A stretch of DNA of 21,514 nt, taken from Coemansia sp. RSA 922. Its lineage: Eukaryota > Kickxellomycota > Kickxellomycetes > Kickxellales > Kickxellaceae. Each line of letters begins with the position of its first letter. Within the stretch, counting starts at the first letter, position 1. Shown in pieces: positions 1 to 7,132 of the stretch. The translations under genes were made by a program, and so were the position numbers. The notes beneath the pieces were generated by a model. That model worked only from the letters and a program-made list of their open reading frames with translations, was not told the DNA's origin and made no database searches. The stretch lies in assembly GCA_027577415.1 (NCBI GenBank), contig JANBQS010000308.1, positions 1 through 21,514 of the forward strand, written 5' to 3'.

Positions 1-881
1 TTCCGGCCGCTGCTCACACGGATGATCGTCCTGCTTCCCTGTACATCCGCCAGGCGATGGCCTGTGTCGAGCGTCAGCTGGGCTCTGTAAAGATCGACGA
101 GCTCTTTATTTCGTTTGCCGATATTACCAACCACTTTCCAAAACCACCACCCGATCCTCCGCTGCCGAAATCCGCTGACCGCGAGGACCAGCGGCCACCC
201 ACCAAACTGGCTGCACCGCCCAAAAACAACGGTGGGCCCAAATCGGCTCTCGCTAGTAGCCGCATGCCCAATTCCAGCCGCGCCAGCAGCAGCCATGCCT
301 CAAATGCCGCCGCCAGCAACACCGACCCACACGCTGTTTACGACATGACTCGGTATCTCAAGGTATGGCGAGCGCTGAACCGACTAAAGAGAATGGGCAA
401 AGTGCTGAAAATCGGCGTTTGCGATTTATCCAAGCCCCAATTGGAGGCACTCTGCGAGCAGTCAGGCATAGTCCCTGACATGCTCCAGGTGCACGTAACA
501 AACGACCCGACGGAGGATACGAATCCTCTGGACGACTCTCTGCAAAAGCTCGCTAAGCTCCACGACATATCTATCCGAACTCATACCGACAGCACGGGCA
601 TTCTATCCGACCGCACATTCCAAAATCTTGCTGCTGATTTTAAGATCAACGAGAGGTTCCCCACTACTGAGGTTCCTCCGCAGGGATATAAAATCGACTT
701 TATGAAGCCCCGCTGGGTTGTCAGCTACAGTGTTACACTGAAGAACCGTGGCTTGGTCTCTAACCGCGGATACATTGCCATGGCTAGCTCTGACTGTGTC
801 TTGGATCCCAATCGTACTTCTCGTACTATTTTCTCTCCATCTGCCAACTCATCTTCCTCTTCGGCTTCTGGTAGTCCCTAA
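1..881 (+). CDS. GCLM: Glutamate-cysteine ligase modifier (regulatory) subunit, 3' part
   Basis: The frame is open from base 3, runs through an in-frame ATG at 57 and stops at 879-881, so the gene's 5' end lies outside the window and about 292 residues are visible. The protein is an aldo/keto-reductase-like barrel of the GCLM family, the non-catalytic partner that improves the kinetics of the glutamate-cysteine ligase catalytic subunit in cytosolic glutathione synthesis. Matching features are the IDELFISFAD strand, the helix and strand reading RMGKVLKIGVCDLSKPQLEAL, a THTDSTGILSD stretch, and a family-typical end with WVVSYSVTLKNRGLVSNRGYI. An insert of about 65 residues rich in Pro, Ser and Ala lies between the IDELFISFAD strand and the next helix, which animal GCLM lacks. 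The gene precedes an ABCC transporter on the same strand. Family assignment is fairly firm; regulation cannot be seen because the promoter is missing. Confidence 0.85.
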   Translation, partial: PAAAHTDDRPASLYIRQAMACVERQLGSVKIDELFISFADITNHFPKPPPDPPLPKSADREDQRPPTKLAAPPKNNGGPKSALASSRMPNSSRASSSHASNAAASNTDPHAVYDMTRYLKVWRALNRLKRMGKVLKIGVCDLSKPQLEALCEQSGIVPDMLQVHVTNDPTEDTNPLDDSLQKLAKLHDISIRTHTDSTGILSDRTFQNLAADFKINERFPTTEVPPQGYKIDFMKPRWVVSYSVTLKNRGLVSNRGYIAMASSDCVLDPNRTSRTIFSPSANSSSSSASGSP

Positions 882-911
882 ACTCCTCCCGAGTGTATTC
901 CATTTTTACTC

Positions 912-917
912 AATAAA
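912..917 (+). terminator. Poly(A) signal of the GCLM gene
   Basis: A canonical AATAAA lies 31 bp after the GCLM stop codon, in an AT-rich context suited to 3' end formation. Confidence 0.6.
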
Positions 918-1020
918 TTTATCACTATGTAAAGCAAGCTCTCCCATTTTTTCTCACTGTTAGTTGGTACCCTTGAGTACAGATATTCTAGACATGATAC
1001 TAATTGACATGTACCCCCAA

Positions 1021-1034
1021 CACACACACACACA
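1021..1034. repeat. (CA)n microsatellite
   Basis: Seven CA units, followed by an imperfect continuation (TACACGCACGC) to about 1045, in the spacer between GCLM and the first ABC gene. Confidence 0.8.
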
Positions 1035-1119
1035 TACACGCACGCAAAAAGAGCTAAAAAAAGGATCTGGAGACCCTCCAAAAAAGGAGAGGCTGCATGT
1101 CAAAGAGGAAAGCAATACA

Positions 1120-1339
1120 GTTGAGACTTCAAGGTCAAAGGAGCTCTAGCTCTTTCTTCAAAGATCTTTTTCTGGAGACATAGAACTACATACTCCTCTC
1201 ACCAAGTAAAAGAAAATGTTTCCACATTTTCCAGTTAAAATGGCGCGCCCACTGCTGGCAAGAAAAATTATCTGTTCTTCTTCACTCAATTTTTCTTCAC
1301 TCCATTTCTTGGTCATATAATTGCTTCTTGTGCTTTTCA
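1120..1339 (+). promoter_or_regulatory. Upstream region of ABCC copy 1, homologous to that of copy 2
   Basis: This stretch directly upstream of the first ABC gene aligns with 6906-7132 upstream of the second. Two blocks are perfectly shared: the 16-mer AAGGTCAAAGGAGCTC (1131-1146) and the 18-mer CTGCTGGCAAGAAAAATT (1252-1269). A third near-identical block runs into the ATG (TTGGTCAT followed by TTCTTGTGCTTTTCA). The sequence between blocks has diverged. They are likely promoter and leader elements retained after duplication; no transcription factor is assigned. The rest of the spacer, 882-1119, holds the GCLM poly(A) signal and a CA repeat and nothing else I recognise. Confidence 0.55.
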
Positions 1340-4300
1340 ATGATTATCCAGGAGTACTTTTATTTTGCAACATCAGTGTTGCAGTGCGCTGCCCTTCCAG
1401 CTGCTGATGCTGCTGTCATAGCCATGTCGCTTTACGTGGTCCTACGCAACAAGACACCATTATCCAAGTGGTTTGGCAACAAGTCATCTCTTCTAGCGTG
1501 TGCTGCTCTTGCTGCTCTCGCTGTCCACTTGTCTGTAGCTTGGGCTGGCCATCTCTACTCAATGGCCATACTCTTGTCATTTACCCTGTCTACTTCGACT
1601 ACTGGCTACATTTGGTTCCAAGCATTCCATCTCATTGGCGTTTACCGAGCACTGAATGGCTCAAGCGAAGTGTGGAATAGTGCAGTATGTGCTCTACTAC
1701 ATGGTGTTCTAGTGCTGACAAACCTTGATGCTCCAAGCAAATCCTTGCTACATCAAGTCTTTCAACGGTGCACCTATGCCCAAGAGCGCTACCTTATGAA
1801 GCTGCAAAAACTACGCCAAGTTACGCTCAATGACATGTGGCCGCTTCCTGAGCGTTTCCAGTTGCGCACTGCCTACAGTGAGTTCAAACTCAATAAGAAC
1901 GAGTCGTATTTTGTTTTACGCGCCATTTTCCACATGATGTGGCGTCCAATGATTCCAGTGTATACTGTCGGACTGATTCTACAATTCCTACCTCTACTTC
2001 GGATCAAGTTAGACAGCAGCATTATGCACAACGTCGACGATTTGTCCAACTATAGTATGTATATGATTGTTGCTGACGTTGCGCGCATTATAATTGTTCA
2101 GTTATTGGATAACCAACAGAGCGTTATCCGTCAGTATATTAAGAACGAAATGTCTAGAGCAAAAAATGCAATTGACATTGAGATGTTCCGTTTGCCCCTG
2201 CAGAGACTAGGACTAGGGATAAAGAAGAAACCAGCTCGCTATGTAGACCCCTCTCGGTGCATTAAGTCCTTAATTGAGCTTCCGCAAAAGATTGAACGTC
2301 TACTCAGCTCACTCTTTTCTTTAGCTATGTCCGGATGGATGTTGTACAATCACATTGGCTATTATGCAGTGATTGCGATTATAATGCCTCATCTTTTGAA
2401 ACTTGTTTATACTGGGCTCAAGCTTTTTTTAGGCAAGGAGCATGAATGGAAGGAATCCGCCCCACTTCGTTCCATCATGATAGATATAAGGGATATAATC
2501 CAGGGCATAAAATCAATTAAGATTTTTGCTTGGGAGAAAATGTTTCCTAATATGTCACCCAAGCCAACATATATTTCCAGTGAAAAGCTTCCATGGTATG
2601 CCCCAATTATCCGACTTATCTGGACTCTATTGAACACGTTCCACTTGCTTTTTAATAAGCTGAGTGCATTTGCAGCTATATATGCCTACTCCACGTCTGC
2701 AATAGCTAATGTGAGCATGTCTAATGCCAATATACTTGAGATTGATTTTCTCATTCAGACCTTACAGACTACTATGAGATTAATCAGAAACATACTATCT
2801 GAATTTAAAAGCATATCGCAATCAAATGAAAATGTGGAAATAATGCTAAAGGGCGACTATCTCAATTCTTTGCCTTATTCAGACGATACTTCAGAGGTTG
2901 GTCCATTAGTAGAGATGAACAATTGTTGCTTTACTTGGGGAACTGGTGATAAGGCTAAGGATGTTCTTTCGGATGTCACACTTAATGCTGGAGCTGGAGA
3001 GTTGGTGGCAATAGTTGGCAAGACTGGTGCTGGAAAGTCATCACTATTGCTGGCCATGTGTAGTGAAGTGGAAATGACGCAAGGAAAAGGAAAGTTGGTT
3101 GGAAAGATTGCATACCTGGAGCAGCAGCCGTGGATCATGAATGACACGTTACGTGCAAATATTCTCTTTGGGCGTGAGTACGATGAAGAATACTACTGGA
3201 AGGTGTTGAGTGCTTGTGCGCTTACAGACGACTTGGAAATGTGGCCAAACAGCGATATGACTGTTATTGGCGAGAATGGCATGAACATTTCAGGAGGTCA
3301 AAGGGCTCGCCTAGCATTGGCTAGAACTGTGTATTCTAAGGCTGACATCTATTTCTTGGATGATCCTTTGTCAGCAGTCGACGCTATTGTCAAACGCCAT
3401 ATTCTGGACAATATTATCTTGAGCACTGGACTGCTGGGTGATAAGCTGCGCTTTGTCGCTACCAATGCAGACAACATTTTGCCTCTGTGCAATCAAGTCG
3501 CTACTGTGGACGATGGCCATGTCTCGGTTAAAGTGCAAACACCCCAAGTCCACACTGCTTTCGAGTTTAAAGCCCAAACAAAGTCAATACAGAAAGACGT
3601 TGACAATTCCAGCAGTGAGCTACAGGCAACACCAGCCTCAGCATTGGAAGGCAAGCATATCGTTAGTACCACTGGTAAGAGCACAGACTCGATTATTATT
3701 ACTAGTACCAGCTCTAAACCACCAAAGCAGTGGTCACACTGGAGTAATGCCTTGTATGCTATTCGTATTAGCGGAGCGCCAATATTAGCAACTACTATAA
3801 TGGCAGTACTGTTTGATAAGATATCAGCGTTAGTACTCGATATGTATAAGCTTGATGTGTTAAGGGGCAACAGCAATCCTAGTACGGCTGACAGCAATGC
3901 AATGCTTGCATATATTGGAATGACGATATTGAGCGATATATCAAATTCATTGATAGGGAAGCTTCAGTTATACATTTATGGAGCTTTGTTTGATGACAAG
4001 TTTGATCAAAAAGTCGGTAAACATCTTATTAAAGGTCTGCTGTTTGCACCATTATCATACTTTGAAAGTAAGCGAGATAGTGACATTCGAATGGAGTATA
4101 GTGATGCCATTCAAACATTTGCATTTAACATACACCACTATTTGACGCGTAAATGTGCCGATTCTCTAGCCGCCCTCTTGTTGCTATACCGAATTTCAAG
4201 ATCGTCTCCTTGGCTTCTTGTCTGTGTTCCGCTGTTTTGGTCAGTTTCCCATGCAGCGGTGTCCATAACTAAGCCATTAGATAAGCGTATTGAGGAGTTG

Positions 4301-5641
4301 GAAAAGGAAGAAGAGAAAGAACATAATCACAACAGGTTCTTGGTTAGCAAGGGAGCTCAGATGATCCGTCTCTTTGGCGTAGAGCCCTATTTTACAAACA
4401 ATTATATTACGAACGCTGAGAGCTCTACTCGCTTGGGTATGCTTGAATCTACATACGGCAATCTACATTATCTAGTATTCGCAACTACTAAAACAGCACT
4501 GCACTCGATAATGCTCTATATCTATATTGCCATGTCAAAGATGGGACTGTACACGATAAATGCTGGCGATGTTGCTGAGTTCCGCAAGAACTGCGAATCA
4601 GTGAGCAATAAATTAAACATTGTTTCTTCCATGTCTGCTAAAACTCTTGAGATACTAGCAGAGATTAATGTGTTCCGCAATCTGGCTGCGCGTGATGCAG
4701 AAGCACCATATGTAATTGATAGCTGTCGTCCATCTGCACAGTGGCCATCCAATGGCAAAATTGAGTTCCGTGACTTTAGCATGAAATATGGTGCAGATCT
4801 AGGCTATGCTCTGAAGAACGTCAACCTAACCATTAACCCTGGAGAGAAGATTGGTATCGTTGGACGGACTGGTGCTGGAAAGTCTTCACTGGCCAAGGTG
4901 CTGTTTAGGCTGATTCATGAGAATACCAGCGGCTCAATTTTGATCGGTGGACAGGATATTTCTGAATTTGGCGTCGGTGACTACAGACCACGACTGGGCA
5001 TGATTCCCCAGGAGTCGACTATGCTTAATGGTTCAATTAGACACAATTTGGATCCACTGAATCATTTTGACATTGAAGAAGTGTGGGCATCATTGGTAAA
5101 GTGCAACTTGTCTGAGCTAGTTTCATCCAAGGAGATTGCAAACGATGCCAGTGAGGATAAAATAAAGTACAAAGAAGACCAAGCATACAAAAGAGAACAG
5201 TGGCGAAATGCAGGATGGTGCAAGCGTGTGATGCTACTTATTCTAATGAAGCTACCCAAGACATTAGACCCTGTAGAAAAGCCCAAGTCCAGTGGATTGG
5301 ATAAATCAGTTCAAGACAGCTTTAAGCGACTTAGTAGTGGTCAGCAGCAGCTATTTGGCCTGTGTCGCGTGCTAATGCGCAAGCGAAAGATTATTGTGCT
5401 TGATGAAGCCACGGCCAATGTCGATTTGGAGACAGACAAGTCAGTCCAAGAGCTGATTCGCAAGGAGTTTGGGGATTGCACTGTTCTGACCATTGCTCAT
5501 CGCCTAGAAACTATCATGAACAGCGATCGCATTATTGTCATGGACAAGGGCACCATTGCTGAAATTGGCACACCACAAGAGCTGCTTGCCAAAGACGGAA
5601 TGTTTGCACAGCTAGTCAAGACCAGCGACTTTGGCCAGTAA
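1340..5641 (+). CDS. ABCC/MRP-type ABC transporter, tandem copy 1
   Basis: Full ABC exporter of 1433 aa. The ATG at 1340 (MIIQEY) is chosen because it matches the start of copy 2; the frame is open 12 bp further up but without an ATG. Layout: four hydrophobic segments (about residues 15-130, TMD0-like), linker, TMD1 (about 195-500) with the ABCC-typical IKSIKIFAWE, NBD1 (about 535-735), an acidic/Ser linker, TMD2 (about 805-1110), NBD2 (about 1138-1433). NBD1 has Walker A at 560 (GKTGAGKS), signature ISGGQ at 650-654 and Walker B FLDD at 672-675, Asp instead of Glu as in most MRP NBD1s. Its H-loop position is Asn709 where copy 2 has His. NBD2 has Walker A at 1175, signature LSSGQ at 1331, catalytic Glu1356 and His1387. 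It probably exports organic anions or conjugates from the cytosol; the substrate is unknown. Confidence 0.92.
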   Translation: MIIQEYFYFATSVLQCAALPAADAAVIAMSLYVVLRNKTPLSKWFGNKSSLLACAALAALAVHLSVAWAGHLYSMAILLSFTLSTSTTGYIWFQAFHLIGVYRALNGSSEVWNSAVCALLHGVLVLTNLDAPSKSLLHQVFQRCTYAQERYLMKLQKLRQVTLNDMWPLPERFQLRTAYSEFKLNKNESYFVLRAIFHMMWRPMIPVYTVGLILQFLPLLRIKLDSSIMHNVDDLSNYSMYMIVADVARIIIVQLLDNQQSVIRQYIKNEMSRAKNAIDIEMFRLPLQRLGLGIKKKPARYVDPSRCIKSLIELPQKIERLLSSLFSLAMSGWMLYNHIGYYAVIAIIMPHLLKLVYTGLKLFLGKEHEWKESAPLRSIMIDIRDIIQGIKSIKIFAWEKMFPNMSPKPTYISSEKLPWYAPIIRLIWTLLNTFHLLFNKLSAFAAIYAYSTSAIANVSMSNANILEIDFLIQTLQTTMRLIRNILSEFKSISQSNENVEIMLKGDYLNSLPYSDDTSEVGPLVEMNNCCFTWGTGDKAKDVLSDVTLNAGAGELVAIVGKTGAGKSSLLLAMCSEVEMTQGKGKLVGKIAYLEQQPWIMNDTLRANILFGREYDEEYYWKVLSACALTDDLEMWPNSDMTVIGENGMNISGGQRARLALARTVYSKADIYFLDDPLSAVDAIVKRHILDNIILSTGLLGDKLRFVATNADNILPLCNQVATVDDGHVSVKVQTPQVHTAFEFKAQTKSIQKDVDNSSSELQATPASALEGKHIVSTTGKSTDSIIITSTSSKPPKQWSHWSNALYAIRISGAPILATTIMAVLFDKISALVLDMYKLDVLRGNSNPSTADSNAMLAYIGMTILSDISNSLIGKLQLYIYGALFDDKFDQKVGKHLIKGLLFAPLSYFESKRDSDIRMEYSDAIQTFAFNIHHYLTRKCADSLAALLLLYRISRSSPWLLVCVPLFWSVSHAAVSITKPLDKRIEELEKEEEKEHNHNRFLVSKGAQMIRLFGVEPYFTNNYITNAESSTRLGMLESTYGNLHYLVFATTKTALHSIMLYIYIAMSKMGLYTINAGDVAEFRKNCESVSNKLNIVSSMSAKTLEILAEINVFRNLAARDAEAPYVIDSCRPSAQWPSNGKIEFRDFSMKYGADLGYALKNVNLTINPGEKIGIVGRTGAGKSSLAKVLFRLIHENTSGSILIGGQDISEFGVGDYRPRLGMIPQESTMLNGSIRHNLDPLNHFDIEEVWASLVKCNLSELVSSKEIANDASEDKIKYKEDQAYKREQWRNAGWCKRVMLLILMKLPKTLDPVEKPKSSGLDKSVQDSFKRLSSGQQQLFGLCRVLMRKRKIIVLDEATANVDLETDKSVQELIRKEFGDCTVLTIAHRLETIMNSDRIIVMDKGTIAEIGTPQELLAKDGMFAQLVKTSDFGQ

Positions 5642-5757
5642 TTTCTGCCAGTGTGGTTTTTTTATTTAACTTGAACAACAATGATCTATTATATTATACA
5701 TTAGTGATATAACGCCATTCATATTGATGATATCATGTTGCAAGAAGTATTAGTTCA
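5642..5757. other. 3' flank of ABCC copy 1
   Basis: AT-rich tail after the stop codon with T runs and no perfect AATAAA; it ends at the stop codon of the minus-strand Nudix relic, so the two units are convergent. Confidence 0.4.
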
Positions 5758-6595
5758 TTAGATTTTGTCCATGGCCATGTCATTTTTGCTGCCACTGCTG
5801 CCCTCTGTGTTTTCAATACATATTGCCTCATCATCGCTATTCTCAACTCCTGGTGCATTCTTACTAGCAGCACTGTCAGAGTGTTGTTCCAGTGACCGAT
5901 CTGATAGAGCTCCAGAGGATAGGCTAGTTTATTCATATCTGCCATCGGGTAGGCTACACTCGTCATCATAATCGCCAAGCCTAAATAAGTCCAATGGTTC
6001 TTCTAACTCATTGCGATATCCAGATTTTCAGTAAACAATAGCATGTTCCAAATTTTAGCAGACAGCTTCAATACAAAAGTAAGCAAGTCAGCAGTTACTA
6101 GGTTAACAGGAAAGCTGGACAAGGGCTGACGATAAGTGTCAATAGCCTTGTTCAAATCAGCTTCAGATACCGAGTCTTCTTTAGAATACATCTTAATAGC
6201 ACGCATATGCAAAACAAATATTTCTCACAAAAAAAACTTTCAGTGTTGGGTGCATCGCTTAGTGCTGCCATCTAAATACAAACTAGCACTGAATCTTAGC
6301 CGCCGATTCTTCACAAGATTATCCTTGTGTCACTCACCAGCATGCAAAAGCTCAACTATTCCATGCCCACTGGTAAAGCTAAATTGGCCATAGAGTCGGA
6401 CTTGCCGCCCTCAAACTCGCACAGTACCTTGGTGACTACAAGCCTTGTCTCTTCGTGAATCTCGGGGGATAGAGACTCTAGTATTAACTAGCTAGGGTCA
6501 ATGTGTCCACCGGGAATATCCCACTAATTTGGGTAGGGGTGCTCAAGAACTGTACACTAAAATACCGGCACCCTGAGGACGCCGTGGCAGATTCA
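5758..6595 (-). pseudogene. Nudix hydrolase pseudogene
   Basis: A broken Nudix gene. In one minus-strand frame (6546 down to about 6370) the translation gives LEHPYPN-stop-WDIPGGHIDPS-stop-LILESLS-P-EIHEET-R-LVV. Set against the Nudix box GX5EX7REUXEEXGU the spacing is exact, but the first Glu is a TAG (6488-6490), the Arg of RE is Pro (6464-6466) and the late Gly is Arg (6443-6445). A second TAG (6524-6526) precedes the Trp. The N-terminal strand GAGILVYSS lies in a shifted frame near 6550-6580. Downstream pieces in different frames include SEADLNKAIDTYRQPLSSFP (about 6100-6170), EEPLDLFRLGDYDDE (about 5960-6005) and an acidic Ser-rich tail ending DMAMDKI at 5758. A possible relic intron (GTGAGT...TTCAG) lies near 6290-6340. 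The substrate class of the ancestor cannot be told. Confidence 0.8.
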
Positions 6596-6905
6596 GACTA
6601 TTGCTCTAGTGTGCAAGATTATAAACTCTGCTGAGGTCTAGGTTGTACACAATGCTAAAGGCCCCAAATAATACATACCTGTAATATTCATGTACCAAAA
6701 GAAAGAGTAAATGTGAACTAAGTAATATACCAAATGTCACAATAAAGGCAAGTACAGGCAGGTATAAAGTATTTTGTGTAAACTTACACAGAAACTGCAG
6801 CAAGCAGGAGTATTTGCTTCAAGTACTAACAATAAAGTGAAATTAGACTGATCTCCCGAAAATTAGGCAGTTGAATGGCTGCACTCCAAAGACATGAACA
6901 AAGTG
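6596..6905. other. Spacer between the Nudix relic and the promoter of ABCC copy 2
   Basis: AT-rich DNA with no gene I can support. A 65-aa hydrophobic minus-strand frame (6606-6803) exists, but it shows no motif and could be a by-product of T-rich sequence or decayed 5' sequence of the Nudix relic. Confidence 0.4.
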
Positions 6906-7132
6906 GTTGAGACTCAAAGGTCAAAGGAGCTCAAGTTCTTTCGCCAAAGCACTCTTTTATTTTCTTTTGTTGATGACGTAGAACCCTTCCCTCCTGCCAA
7001 CTAAAAGTGTGGATGCACTTTTTTTATAGCTAAAAAGGCATTGGTTCTGCTGGCAAGAAAAATTCTCCCTTCTTCACTTTATTTTTCTCCATTTCATTCC
7101 TTGGTCATCTAGTTGTTTCTTGTGCTTTTTCA
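6906..7132 (+). promoter_or_regulatory. Upstream region of ABCC copy 2, homologous to that of copy 1
   Basis: It carries the same ordered blocks as 1120-1339: AAGGTCAAAGGAGCTC at 6917-6932, CTGCTGGCAAGAAAAATT at 7047-7064, and a TTGGTCAT / TTCTTGTGCTTTTTCA leader ending at the ATG. Order and spacing are kept while intervening bases differ, so the duplication unit extended at least this far upstream. Confidence 0.55.

Noticed and set aside
1131..1146. AGGTCA-AAGG resembling a nuclear receptor half-site
   Set aside because: Fungi do not have canonical nuclear receptors using such sites; kept only as a conserved box of unknown meaning.
6606..6803. 65-aa hydrophobic minus-strand frame
   Set aside because: No motif, T-rich DNA, and located next to a decayed gene; not enough to call a gene.
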